Shown here: positions 16,848 to 25,111 of the stretch, piece after piece
How the letters are laid out: every line of letters begins with the position of its first letter
How positions within the stretch are numbered: position 1 is the stretch's first letter
From: Akkermansia sp.
GTDB taxonomy: Bacteria; Verrucomicrobiota; Verrucomicrobiia; Verrucomicrobiales; Akkermansiaceae
DNA: 41,923 bases
NCBI GenBank assembly: GCA_017399165.1
Contig: JAFQEF010000115.1
Span: 1-41,923 of the forward strand
Direction of reading: 5' to 3'
Position numbers and translations under genes: made by a program
The notes under the pieces: model-generated
Databases searched by the model: none
What the model saw: only the letters and a program-made list of their open reading frames with translations
What the model was told of the DNA's origin: nothing

Positions 16848-16853
16848 GTGAGA

Positions 16854-16883
16854 ATCTTACTCCTTTCTGTTATATTTTGTCAA
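16854..16883 (-). promoter_or_regulatory. Exporter operon promoter, leaderless geometry
   Basis: TTGACA (16878-16883), 18 bp, TAAGAT (16854-16859), six bases to GTG 16847. A purine run (AGAAAGGAG) inside the spacer resembles an SD but lies upstream of the -10 and so would not be transcribed. Confidence 0.7.
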
Positions 16884-17070
16884 GCTTACATCTGTGTAAA
16901 ATAGCCTCGGGCGCGCGAGTTGCATCCCCCTCCTCTTCCCGAGAACGCATTTATTCCCCACTTTTCTACATTGTTATTGATAAAAAATTAAAAAATCATA
17001 ACATTAAAATTTTAACATCGCCCATACAGCCGCAGGTGATGCATTCATTCACAGAGCTGAAAAAACACTC

Positions 17071-17099
17071 TTGAACACCGTAATATTTCATGATAAATT
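17071..17099 (+). promoter_or_regulatory. GH18 gene promoter, leaderless geometry
   Basis: TTGAAC (17071-17076), 17 bp, extended -10 TGA-TAAATT (hexamer 17094-17099), six bases to ATG 17106. The divergent region 16884-17070 holds a long A/T patch (about 16970-17020) and nothing else recognisable. Confidence 0.65.
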
Positions 17100-17105
17100 A
17101 ACGGC

Positions 17106-18581
17106 ATGAAAAATATCATAGGCATTACGGCAGCTCTGCTCCTGTCAACAATAACGGCACAAGCCGCCACGGCAGAGGCTCGCCATACGCACAGTGTTTT
17201 TTATCCCGGGGTAAATAACCAGCCCGTTCTGCAACTCAAAATCACCGGCACCCCCGGAGAAAAAATCAAATGCCTCAAGTTCACCACCGCAGAGAGCACT
17301 GCCCCCAATAAGTTCAAAGGGGCGCAGTTGAGTGCATCCGGTAACAGAAATGCCTATACCCTGCACACTAAAAACCCGGTGGTACAAAAGGGAGCCATCT
17401 CATCCGTACGCAATCATTTTTCATTCAATACAGATATAGAATTGGGGGATACCCCCCTTTACCTGTGGTTGAGCTATAATTTGCCCCCCACCATCAAACG
17501 TGATTCTAAGGTAGATGCCCTGTGCACAGCAATTGAAATGGCAGATGGCAGCATCATAGAACCGGAGCTGAAGCTGGCGGACGGCATAGAGGAGCGTGTG
17601 GTGGGGCGAGTATACCCGTTTCCGTACCGCATTGTGCCCTACTACCGCCCCAAATGGGTAAAGGGGTGGGGAAAATCGAAAAAAGCCATTCACCTCACCC
17701 CGGAGCATTTTAATCTGTTTACGGATTTGATTCACTTTGCCTACAGCATCTCCAACCAAGGAGAAATCACCTATCAATGGGCAGGTGGCGGCAACAGCAA
17801 AAAAACGGTGGATGAAGCCTTGGCAGAGATAAAACGACTACACAAAGAGGCAAATTCACGGGCACGTCTCATTGCCGGATTCGGGTTTATAGACAAGCAA
17901 ATTACCGCCATTAACAACCGCCCGGCCATACGCCGGAAACTGGCAAAAAACATGGCAAAATGGGTTATTGAGCGTGGATACCAAGGCATTGATTTAGATT
18001 GGGAATACCCCGAGAACGCCAACCAGTGGAACCAATTTGCCTGTTTTTTGGCAGAACTGCGGGAGGAATTGGCCGGCAGTGGGGTATCCATCAGCATTGC
18101 AGCATCTGTCAATTACCGCATACCAACCATGCAAGTGACAGATCAAATAGACTTTATTGTCACTATGTCCTACGGGTCACAAGCAGCACAACATGCCTCT
18201 ATGGAGCGCTACCAAAGAGAAGCCAACATCTGTGTCAATAAACTCAAAATGCCCAAGGTTAAAGTTGTGCTGGGCCTGCCCTTTTACAGCAATGAACAAG
18301 GTAAACTGACAGATCAATACGGGTACTCCCAAATCTATAAATGGTACCCCAACCTCAAGCCGGATGTCAACACCTTTCGGGCCAAAAAGAAAGACGGCAG
18401 CGATGGGGCCATGCATTCCTTCAACGGGCGAAAACTCATTCATGAAAAATGCGTTTGGGCCAAAGAAAACAAGTTCGGAGGTGTTATGATATGGGCGTAT
18501 GAAACGGATTTACCGCTCAATCATCACGCATCCTTAGGGCGCACCATGTATAAGGTGTTGCGCCAACCCAAGAAAAAATAA
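17106..18581 (+). CDS. Secreted GH18 glycosidase with BNR-associated N-terminal domain
   Basis: A 491-aa exported enzyme. The signal peptide is residues 1-20 (cleavage AQA-AT). Residues about 30-150 resemble the BNR-associated N-terminal domain found on secreted sialidases of mucosal Bacteroidetes and Verrucomicrobia (PVLQLKITG..., PLYLWLSYNLPP, KVDALC). A GH18 TIM barrel fills about 170-490. The active-site strand reads GYQGIDLDWEYP, with catalytic acid E300 and D296/D298 of DxxDxDxE; the first Asp is Gln293. It also has FIVTMSYGS and GGVMIWAYETD with the sugar-binding Trp463. GH18 enzymes cleave beta-1,4-GlcNAc linkages in chitin or in N-glycans (endo-beta-N-acetylglucosaminidase). The mucosal-type N-domain favours a host-glycan or bacterial-wall substrate, but this is inference. 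Confidence 0.9.
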   Translation: MKNIIGITAALLLSTITAQAATAEARHTHSVFYPGVNNQPVLQLKITGTPGEKIKCLKFTTAESTAPNKFKGAQLSASGNRNAYTLHTKNPVVQKGAISSVRNHFSFNTDIELGDTPLYLWLSYNLPPTIKRDSKVDALCTAIEMADGSIIEPELKLADGIEERVVGRVYPFPYRIVPYYRPKWVKGWGKSKKAIHLTPEHFNLFTDLIHFAYSISNQGEITYQWAGGGNSKKTVDEALAEIKRLHKEANSRARLIAGFGFIDKQITAINNRPAIRRKLAKNMAKWVIERGYQGIDLDWEYPENANQWNQFACFLAELREELAGSGVSISIAASVNYRIPTMQVTDQIDFIVTMSYGSQAAQHASMERYQREANICVNKLKMPKVKVVLGLPFYSNEQGKLTDQYGYSQIYKWYPNLKPDVNTFRAKKKDGSDGAMHSFNGRKLIHEKCVWAKENKFGGVMIWAYETDLPLNHHASLGRTMYKVLRQPKKK

Positions 18582-18612
18582 GGCGCTGTTATATCAATAC
18601 CGCCTTGCTTTT
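18580..18612 (+). terminator. Weak terminator after GH18, overlapping next promoter
   Basis: AAGGCG (18580-18585) pairs with CGCCTT (18601-18606), followed by GCTTTTT. The right arm overlaps the TTGCTT -35 of the next gene. Confidence 0.4.
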
Positions 18613-18633
18613 TCGCGGCATTTATGTTATAGA
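18605..18633 (+). promoter_or_regulatory. Promoter of exported protein gene, leaderless geometry
   Basis: TTGCTT (18605-18610), 17 bp, TATAGA (18628-18633), six bases (ATGAGC) to ATG 18640. It decides between two in-frame ATGs six bases apart in favour of the second. Confidence 0.6.
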
Positions 18634-18639
18634 ATGAGC

Positions 18640-19407
18640 ATGAAACTTTTCAGCATTCTTACCCCTCCTGCCATGGCAATTGCAGTGTGTGCAGCTGTTG
18701 CCGCAACCCCGCCGCCTGCCACCGCGCCGACAGTTCAAACAGAAACACAAACATACGAGCAAGCCCTGCAAGAGGCCTGCGACATTATCATCACCATCTG
18801 TGAACAGATGGAAGCCGTTAAAGATAAAGAATCCGCAGACGCTTTAGCCTCTACGCTTGAGCAATGCAGCATGCACGTCAAAAGGCTGTTCAACGAGCAC
18901 AATATCCGCAAAGAGGATGTCGCCCCCATGCTGGAGCAAAAAGGATTTACCGAGGCAAGGTTAAATGCCGCAGAAGAGCGCCTGTACGAAAAACAAGCCT
19001 TCGGCTCATTAGCCTTAGCAGAGCAACTCGGTATACCGGTATCCGAGGTGGTGGAACTGCCCCCTGCCCCGCCGGAGCTTATTGCCGAGCTTGAGGAAAT
19101 ATATGCAACCACGGTGGCAGAGTTAGGGTTTGAGCTCAAGGGTGGGCCGGGTACCACATGCGATACAGCCTGGAAAATGCCGGCAACAGAAGATGCTGTA
19201 CCACTGCAATACTGCATCATACGTGCTTTACCGGCAGAGATAAGCCATGAAACGCAAGGGTTGGTTCAAGGGGATAACGGCATAGTGTATGACGTGCACA
19301 CATTAATCGTCGGCACAGCGGATGCCGTCTATACCGCAGAGCTCTGGTTTGATATCACCGATTATTGGAACAGAGAAACGGAAGGGGCTGAAGAAAAAAC
19401 AGAGTAA
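18640..19407 (+). CDS. Exported helical protein of unknown function
   Basis: A 255-aa protein with a signal peptide (MKLFSILTPPAMAIAVCAAVAA). An upstream ATG at 18634 would add two residues, but promoter spacing favours 18640. Residues about 35-140 are predicted helical and Glu/Ala-rich. They carry V-K-D-K-E-S-A-D-A-L-A, matching the D-x-x-S-A-E-A-A motif of the exported protein at 9092, then F-G-S-L-A-L-A-E-Q-L-G-I. This suggests a paralogous family. The C-terminal 80 residues look beta-rich. No known family was recognised. It may act as a periplasmic accessory or cell-envelope protein; there is no direct evidence. Confidence 0.7.
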   Translation: MKLFSILTPPAMAIAVCAAVAATPPPATAPTVQTETQTYEQALQEACDIIITICEQMEAVKDKESADALASTLEQCSMHVKRLFNEHNIRKEDVAPMLEQKGFTEARLNAAEERLYEKQAFGSLALAEQLGIPVSEVVELPPAPPELIAELEEIYATTVAELGFELKGGPGTTCDTAWKMPATEDAVPLQYCIIRALPAEISHETQGLVQGDNGIVYDVHTLIVGTADAVYTAELWFDITDYWNRETEGAEEKTE

Positions 19408-19476
19408 CACATACCCGTGTGCGCACAAGGTGATACAAACTGACACGACAAAGACAGTACAAACAGGATTTTAACC

Positions 19477-19505
19477 TTGCGGGCACGCAGAGAATAGGGT
19501 AGAAT
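19477..19505 (+). promoter_or_regulatory. dnaX promoter, leaderless geometry
   Basis: TTGCGG (19477-19482), 17 bp, TAGAAT (19500-19505), seven bases to GTG 19513. Confidence 0.65.
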
Positions 19506-19512
19506 ACGGGGC

Positions 19513-21372
19513 GTGAGTTATCAGGTTTTTGCCAGAAAATACAGGCCGCGCACATTTAAGGATGTGCTGGGGCAGGATCACGTGGTGCGTACGCTGTGCA
19601 ATGCGATAGAGCAGAAGCGCTTGGCGCACGCGTACCTTTTTGTAGGCCCCCGTGGCACGGGCAAGACCTCCACCGCGCGTATTTTTGCCAAAGCCCTCAA
19701 CTGCTCCGGCGGCCCCAAGGTAGACTTTGACCCGGATGAGGAGGTATGCAGGGAGATAGCCGAGGGGCGCAATCTGGATGTGCAGGAGATTGACGGTGCC
19801 TCTAACCGCGGTATTGATAACATACGAGATTTGCGAGACTACGTGCAGTTTGCCCCCTCAAGCGGCAGCTACCGCATTGTGTACATAGACGAGGTACACA
19901 TGCTCACTAAAGAGTCTTTCAATGCATTGCTCAAAACGCTGGAGGAGCCGCCGCCACACGTGATGTTCATTTTCGCCACCACGGAGCCGCATAAAATTTT
20001 ACCCACCATTTTATCACGTTGTCAGCGTTTCGACCTGCGCCCCATACCCACGGACATTATCGCCAACCACCTGGTGAACATTGCCGCCAATGAGGGTGTA
20101 ACCCTGACACAGAGTGCCGCATTTGCCATTGCCACGGTAGCAGAGGGCGGCATGCGAGACGCGCAATCCATGCTCGACCAGCTGGTATCTTTCTGCGGCA
20201 ACCACATTGATGAGCAAAATGTTAATGACATTTTCGGCGTAACCGGGCGTGAAACCGTAGCCCGCGCCTTGGTGTATATACTGGACCGCCGCCTGCCGGA
20301 CCTGCTGCACTTGGTGCACGAGCTGGCAGAGGCCGGGCGAGACATGGGGCAGTTGCTGGCCGAGCTGATGGGTGCGGTGAGAGAACTGCTTATCACCAAA
20401 GTAGCCCCGCAAGAGGCAAGCGGCGGTATACCCGAGCAATGGCGTGAGACGCTCTCCACCCTGTTGGAGCGCACCCCCGTTGACAAGATTATACGTTTGA
20501 TGGAGGTGCTCTCCCGTGCAGAGGAACAAATGCGCCACAGCAGCAACAAGCGCCTGTATTTGGAGATGGGGCTCATACAAGCCGTGCACTCATTGGCAGA
20601 GGCCAACATAAGCGACATTGTGCGCGCCCTCAACGGTGCCCCCCTGCCCGATACCCCCATTGCCACCGTAACCCTGCCTGCCGTCAGCATGCCGCAGGTG
20701 CAACAGGCCGCCCCCGCAGCAGCCCCTGCCCCCATGCCGGCCCCTGCACCGGTTGCCCCGGCCCCGCAGCCCGAGCCGCAGCCCGAGCCCTCCCCGGTGA
20801 GAGAAGATGTCACCATGCCGCCGGGTTTGGAGCAATTGGATGACCCGCCCCCCCTTTTTGACGTGCCGGCAGATACCCCGCAGGAGCCCGTGGCAACCGC
20901 CCGTCCCGTCACCCCCGAGGACTGGGATGCCATGTTGGCAGCCGCGTGCGAGGCATCCCCCATCAGCGGCAGCATGGTGGGCCCCACCATGTTCATGCAA
21001 GATGACGAGGGGCTGCTCTACATTGCCATACACCCCGAGGATGTCAACACCAGAGACGCCCTGCTGAGCGAGAACATTATCAGCGCCCTCAACGAGCAAG
21101 CCCAAGCACGCTGCGGCCGCAGCATCACCCTGCGCATTGTGACGGATGCCGCCGTTGCAGCCCCCACCCCCGTAGAGATTTTGCCCCCGCCTAAGTTTGA
21201 GGAAATTGCACCTGCACCCAAGCCCGTGCAAAAGGAAGCCCCCAAACAACCCGCTGAACCGGAGAAAAAAGCGGCCACGCCCTCCTTAAAACCCACAGAG
21301 GAGGAGTTCTACCAAGACCCGCTCATTGAGCAGGCTCTCAAAACTTTTCACGCAACACTCATCAAAAACTGA
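19513..21372 (+). CDS. dnaX: DNA polymerase III subunit gamma/tau
   Basis: A 619-aa clamp-loader ATPase, starting at GTG. Domain I has Walker A GPRGTGKTS (45-53), Walker B/DExH in VYIDEVHM (123-130), and the SRC-containing sensor/arginine-finger block ILSRCQRFD. The usual zinc module of DnaX (four Cys, typically C-x8-C-x2-C-x2-C) is eroded: only C64 and C79 remain, and the intervening CxxC is replaced by an acidic stretch. A Pro/Ala linker (about 395-440) leads to a C-terminal region that may correspond to tau domains IV-V but is poorly conserved. No in-frame gamma frameshift signal was seen. It is first gene of a run with ybaB and an exporter. Confidence 0.95.
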   Translation: MSYQVFARKYRPRTFKDVLGQDHVVRTLCNAIEQKRLAHAYLFVGPRGTGKTSTARIFAKALNCSGGPKVDFDPDEEVCREIAEGRNLDVQEIDGASNRGIDNIRDLRDYVQFAPSSGSYRIVYIDEVHMLTKESFNALLKTLEEPPPHVMFIFATTEPHKILPTILSRCQRFDLRPIPTDIIANHLVNIAANEGVTLTQSAAFAIATVAEGGMRDAQSMLDQLVSFCGNHIDEQNVNDIFGVTGRETVARALVYILDRRLPDLLHLVHELAEAGRDMGQLLAELMGAVRELLITKVAPQEASGGIPEQWRETLSTLLERTPVDKIIRLMEVLSRAEEQMRHSSNKRLYLEMGLIQAVHSLAEANISDIVRALNGAPLPDTPIATVTLPAVSMPQVQQAAPAAAPAPMPAPAPVAPAPQPEPQPEPSPVREDVTMPPGLEQLDDPPPLFDVPADTPQEPVATARPVTPEDWDAMLAAACEASPISGSMVGPTMFMQDDEGLLYIAIHPEDVNTRDALLSENIISALNEQAQARCGRSITLRIVTDAAVAAPTPVEILPPPKFEEIAPAPKPVQKEAPKQPAEPEKKAATPSLKPTEEEFYQDPLIEQALKTFHATLIKN

Positions 21373-21383
21373 TTACACATACC

Positions 21384-21686
21384 ATGAATCTGCAAAAACT
21401 TATGAAACAGGCTCAGGCCATGCAGGCCAATATGGCTAAAGCCCAAGCTCAACTTGCCGAAAGAAGCTATACGGCAGAGGCCGCCGGCGGCAAAATCAAA
21501 GCCGTGGCAGATGGCACGGGCATGATTACCGGCCTGACCATTGACCCCGCCGTGGTGGACCCGGATGACGCCGAGTTCCTCTCATCCCTAGTGCTCAAAG
21601 CCGTGCAAGATGCCCTTAACGGCGCCAAGAACATGGCAGAGGCAGAGATGCGCAAAGTGACCGGCGGACTCGGTTTCCCCATGTAA
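21384..21686 (+). CDS. ybaB: YbaB/EbfC-family nucleoid-associated protein
   Basis: A 100-aa DNA-binding protein, 11 bp after dnaX. The N-terminal Met/Gln/Ala-rich helix (MNLQKLMKQAQAMQANMAKA) and the central beta region (VADGTGMITGLTIDPAVVDP) are typical of the family, which forms tweezer-like dimers on DNA. dnaX-ybaB is a widely conserved pair, usually followed by recR. Here recR is missing and an exporter follows. No SD is visible, so translation is probably coupled or weakly initiated. Confidence 0.95.
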   Translation: MNLQKLMKQAQAMQANMAKAQAQLAERSYTAEAAGGKIKAVADGTGMITGLTIDPAVVDPDDAEFLSSLVLKAVQDALNGAKNMAEAEMRKVTGGLGFPM

Positions 21687-21699
21687 CCAGCTGCACAAG

Positions 21700-22725
21700 A
21701 TGCGCCATTTCTGCATCAGCCTTATTTGCGGGCTCACCACCGCCTGGGGGGCGGCAGGTGAGTCCATTGTCGTGGGCAAGTATCCGGCAAAAATCGTACC
21801 GGAGCAAATCAGTGAGATTCACCTCAAGGAAAACGGGCTTATTACCGACTTGGCAGAACCCGGCAAACGCCTGAAAAAAGACGATATCATTGCCATTATC
21901 GACAAAGAGCAAACGCAGCATGACCGCGAGGATATGGAGCTGACCCTTGCCCGCGAGCGCATCAGCAAACAGGATGAAATGCGCAAGCTGGAGGCCCAGC
22001 GCCGCCAGGTGGCGTTCTACCTGTCGCTCAGCGAGGGAGAGCGCCGCTATAACACGGATTTTAAGGGGGCGGATAATCAACCCACGCCGGAGTCCCTGCA
22101 AGACATAGACTCCCGCATTGACCTGCTGAAAAAAGAGCTTGCCACGCTGGAGCGTCGCAAACAGCGCGAGTTTGACCTCAAGCACGACCCTCTCACCGTA
22201 CGCATGCCCTTTGACGGACAATTACAGTACAATGTACCCCTGCCGGAAAACCCGCAGGAGCGTGAGCAGGGTTTCAAGCTGCCGGAAAACAACATGCGCA
22301 CTTTTGCCACCGTGTGTGATGACTCTGCATACTACATCACCATCTCCATTGTAGAGGGCGAAAACTCCCTGCTCAATGAGGAAAAGTTCAGCGTCAGCGT
22401 GGCCCTGCCGGAGGGTAAAAAATTGAACGGCACCTTTGCCCGCCGCATGATAGAACGCGCCGGCAACGGGGATGCCCTCATCTACTACTTCAAGATTCCG
22501 CAAGAAGACCACGCCACAGCGCACCGCATGTTGGGCAGCCGCTACACCGCCACCCTGCACTACGAGGCCGAGGGAGAGGTGTTAAAAATAAGCAAAGCCC
22601 AACTGGCAGCCCACCCGCAAGCGGTTCATTGCGATGACTGGGCGCAACTGGTGGAGATTGCGTACCCCGGCTACAGCATTCTCATTGTCGGCACCAGGGA
22701 GCTGGTGCTCAGCAAACAACCGTAA
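21700..22725 (+). CDS. HlyD-like periplasmic adaptor, divergent
   Basis: A 341-aa protein, 13 bp after ybaB, with a signal peptide (about residues 1-19, MRHFCISLICGLTTAWGAAG). A lipoyl-like half domain (about 25-70: PAKIVPEQISEIHLKENGLI...KKDDIIAIID) is followed by a charged coiled coil (about 72-165). A second half domain (RMPFDGQLQYNVPL) and beta-barrel sections follow. This order is that of ABC-exporter membrane fusion proteins, but conservation is low. The following genes encode a MacB-like ATPase and permease, so adaptor function is inferred mainly from context. No outer-membrane partner lies next to it; it might share the TolC protein encoded at 11917. Confidence 0.72.
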   Translation: MRHFCISLICGLTTAWGAAGESIVVGKYPAKIVPEQISEIHLKENGLITDLAEPGKRLKKDDIIAIIDKEQTQHDREDMELTLARERISKQDEMRKLEAQRRQVAFYLSLSEGERRYNTDFKGADNQPTPESLQDIDSRIDLLKKELATLERRKQREFDLKHDPLTVRMPFDGQLQYNVPLPENPQEREQGFKLPENNMRTFATVCDDSAYYITISIVEGENSLLNEEKFSVSVALPEGKKLNGTFARRMIERAGNGDALIYYFKIPQEDHATAHRMLGSRYTATLHYEAEGEVLKISKAQLAAHPQAVHCDDWAQLVEIAYPGYSILIVGTRELVLSKQP

Positions 22726-22740
22726 CCTTGCCACAGGGCC

Positions 22741-23373
22741 ATGGAACTCATCTGCCAAAACGTGCATTTTGCCTACAACCGGCACACACCGGTCATCACA
22801 GACTTTACACACACGTTTCGCCCGGGGGTTACCATATTGAAAGGCTATTCGGGGTCCGGTAAAACAACCTTGTTAAAACTGCTGGCAGGCTACCTCAAAG
22901 CCGGCAAAGGCAGCATCAGCACCCCCACGGGGCGCAAGGTAACAAGCCGCCGCTACCACCGCACGGATGTGTCCTACATGTTCCAGGGTATCAACCTGCT
23001 GCCGCTCATGAGCGTGGAGCGCAACCTGCGCTTAGCGGCAGAGATGGCCGTGTTGCCCAAAAAAGAATGGAAGCCACGCTTTGAGCACCTGCTGGCAGAT
23101 TTGGGGTTGCAAGAGCTGCGCCACCGCCGGGCAGATAAGCTCTCCGGCGGGCAAGCGCAACGCGCTGCTTTGGCTCGCACCCTCATGAAGGATGCCCCCA
23201 CCATTTTGCTGGACGAGCCTACCTCGGGCTTGGATGACACCAACACAGATATCATCAAAAAACTCATCATGCAAGATGCCGCCAAACGCATCTGCATTAT
23301 CAGCACGCACGACAGCCGACTCTTCGACCTGGCAGATGAAATCATTGATTTTGACAATTCTGTATCTTGCTAA
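22741..23373 (+). CDS. ABC transporter ATP-binding protein (second exporter)
   Basis: A 210-aa nucleotide-binding subunit. Walker A is GYSGSGKTT (about residues 35-43), the Q-loop lies in YMFQGINLLPL, the signature is LSGGQAQRAALAR, Walker B is ILLDEPTSGLDD and the switch His is in ISTHD. It belongs to the MacB/LolD clade but is shorter than the 14674 paralogue. It starts 15 bp after the adaptor gene, and its 3' end overlaps the permease start by 38 bp, implying tight coupling. Confidence 0.92.
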   Translation: MELICQNVHFAYNRHTPVITDFTHTFRPGVTILKGYSGSGKTTLLKLLAGYLKAGKGSISTPTGRKVTSRRYHRTDVSYMFQGINLLPLMSVERNLRLAAEMAVLPKKEWKPRFEHLLADLGLQELRHRRADKLSGGQAQRAALARTLMKDAPTILLDEPTSGLDDTNTDIIKKLIMQDAAKRICIISTHDSRLFDLADEIIDFDNSVSC

Positions 23374-24472
23374 AGATACCCTGCACCGCTGGCTTTCGCG
23401 CATATCAAGCCCGTTAGCTCGCGTGCTGGTGGTGTTTTTCCTCACGCTGGCAGCACTGGCCGGCATGGGCAGCTACGCCATATCTGCCAAAATCATTACT
23501 GATAAAATTGTGAAAAACGGTGGCGACACCGTCATCATGCATGCGCATGCCACCCCGGAATCACCCACTGTTTTTCCGAGAGCCGCAGAGCTCAAAGAGA
23601 TTCTGAATGCGGATTCACTGGCGCTAGTCTCCATTGGCTCCGCCGCGGATGAGAACGGCAGCATGCCCATATACACCTTTGATTTTCAGCACCTGGGGCA
23701 AATGTTGCCGCTCATGAATAAAAACGGGCTGCCCACCGTGTTGGTCAACGCAAAAAGGCAGAGTGAGCTTGGCCCCACCACCGTTACCGTCAACAAAGAG
23801 AAATACCAAGCTGTAAACCTCAAACTGCCACAGGATCATTTGCTCAACCGCATTATCGGCCAACGCGCCCTGCTGGTGCAGCCGGACTCCCTGCCTTATG
23901 GGGTGGATATATCGCATGGTGCTCCCTTTCTGATTCTGAAAATGGCCAATATCAGCTCTGCGCAAGAGGCCCAGCATGTGGAGCAGTATTTGCGCACCTA
24001 CATGAAACTGGATGGCAAACAAGCCAATATCATATCTGCCGCAGCCATTTTCAAACAACTGGAAGATGCCCTGAGCAAGCAGCTGCAATGCCGCATTGCT
24101 TTCTGTTTGGGTATCAGCATTATAGTGGGCATTCTGCTCACTGCGTTGGCGGGTATAGAATACCGCCAGAACGAGTATATTTACACCCTCATGAAGAGTT
24201 TCGGCATACGCCCCATTCTGCTGGTAGGTGCCTTCATTGCAGAGAACCTGCTGCTGGTATTCGGCTCTGCCGCGGCGGCTCTTTACACCTTTATGTATGC
24301 CCAAAAGTTTATTGTAACACAATTGCTGAAACTGGGCAATTACAGCATTGGGCTGCATGAAATCACCACAGAGATACAACTCATTGGCACCACACTCCTT
24401 ATCTGCATATTCATCTCTGCCATACCCGTATTTATTGCCGCCCACCGAGACATAGGCAGAGTGCTTAAATAA
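23336..24472 (+). CDS. FtsX/MacB-type ABC permease (second exporter)
   Basis: A 378-aa permease. The start at ATG 23336 lies inside the ATPase gene (38-bp overlap) and places an N-terminal membrane helix (about residues 24-45) near the start. Upstream frame is only the shadow of the ATPase. A periplasmic domain of roughly 230 residues follows, then three helices at the C-terminus (about 270-375) in the FtsX arrangement. The periplasmic domain is smaller and much more divergent than that of the permease at 13307, so the substrate is likely different. Partners are the ATPase and adaptor immediately upstream. Confidence 0.85.
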   Translation: MKSLILTILYLAKDTLHRWLSRISSPLARVLVVFFLTLAALAGMGSYAISAKIITDKIVKNGGDTVIMHAHATPESPTVFPRAAELKEILNADSLALVSIGSAADENGSMPIYTFDFQHLGQMLPLMNKNGLPTVLVNAKRQSELGPTTVTVNKEKYQAVNLKLPQDHLLNRIIGQRALLVQPDSLPYGVDISHGAPFLILKMANISSAQEAQHVEQYLRTYMKLDGKQANIISAAAIFKQLEDALSKQLQCRIAFCLGISIIVGILLTALAGIEYRQNEYIYTLMKSFGIRPILLVGAFIAENLLLVFGSAAAALYTFMYAQKFIVTQLLKLGNYSIGLHEITTEIQLIGTTLLICIFISAIPVFIAAHRDIGRVLK

Positions 24473-24512
24473 GCTAATTCTGTCAGCATGACAAAGCAAG
24501 GGGAGTTTTAGC

Positions 24513-24540
24513 TTGCAATCCGCGGGCATTTTGGTATAAA
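24513..24540 (+). promoter_or_regulatory. Promoter and long leader of DUF6941 gene
   Basis: TTGCAA (24513-24518), 16 bp, TATAAA (24535-24540). Transcription should start near 24547, giving a leader of about 69 nt before ATG 24616, unusually long for this window. No SD is seen directly before the ATG. Confidence 0.55.
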
Positions 24541-24615
24541 TCAGAGCGTTATCTCTCCCGCGTTAAATTTCAGCGGCGGAGCTTCCTTTCAACATCTAAT
24601 TTACACATCATTATT

Positions 24616-25029
24616 ATGGATATTCAAGTTGCCGTACTTTGCGACTACGCCGCCGATTATCAGGGCAAGCTCTGCGTTCAGGGTGCCTTTGATACTCTCT
24701 TTGCCCGTCAATTCCCCGTTATTCACCCCGCCTGCGCTCTGGCTCTGCGTCTTTGCATGATGCCCGAGGATCAGGGTGACCACAAGCTCGGTATCTCCAT
24801 CGTCGATGAGGACGGTGTTGCCCTCGACCCCGAGCGCATGCCCATCATCGGCGACCTCAAGGTGGCTCTGCCCGAGGGTGTATCTTTCTTCACCCGCAAC
24901 CTTATCATGAACTTCCAGGGCCTCAAGTTCGAGAAGTCCGGTAACTACTCCGTAGACATTACCCTCGACGGCGAGCTCATCTCCCGCACCCCCCTTCGTT
25001 TGGTGCAGGTTGACCAGCAGCAAGCCTAA
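24616..25029 (+). CDS. DUF6941-family protein
   Basis: A 137-aa cytoplasmic protein with no signal peptide or membrane segment. The pattern MDIQVAVLCDYA...GKLCVQGAFDTLF at the N-terminus and an immunoglobulin-like beta region ending GELISRTPLRLVQV matches the DUF6941 family as I recall it; its function is unknown. The codon choice is conspicuously biased towards C-ending codons (CTC, ATC, GTC, TTC), unlike neighbouring genes. With its strong promoter, long leader and tandem terminators this suggests very high expression. Several neighbours use A/T-ending codons more freely. Confidence 0.8.
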   Translation: MDIQVAVLCDYAADYQGKLCVQGAFDTLFARQFPVIHPACALALRLCMMPEDQGDHKLGISIVDEDGVALDPERMPIIGDLKVALPEGVSFFTRNLIMNFQGLKFEKSGNYSVDITLDGELISRTPLRLVQVDQQQA

Positions 25030-25030
25030 G

Positions 25031-25090
25031 AAGTTGATACAACTTTTTTTTGAAACAGCCGTATTGCCCGACAATGCGGCTGTTTTTTTT
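25031..25090 (+). terminator. Tandem intrinsic terminators after DUF6941 gene
   Basis: First a 5-bp stem AAGTT/AACTT (25031-25045) with a T run. Then a 12-bp stem ACAGCCGTATTG/CAATGCGGCTGT (25055-25083, one G-U pair) followed by eight T. Confidence 0.85.
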
Positions 25091-25111
25091 ACCTTATAAC
25101 AACAGACACCT

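Noticed and set aside
16860..16869. AGAAAGGAG as ribosome binding site for the MacA-like gene
   Set aside because: It lies upstream of the TAAGAT -10 that is six bases from the start codon, so it would not be in the mRNA from that promoter.
21262..21280. A6G run near the end of dnaX as a gamma/tau frameshift site
   Set aside because: It reads GAG-AAA-AAA-GCG, not in the A-AAA-AAG phase needed for -1 slippage, and lies near the C-terminus instead of after domain III.
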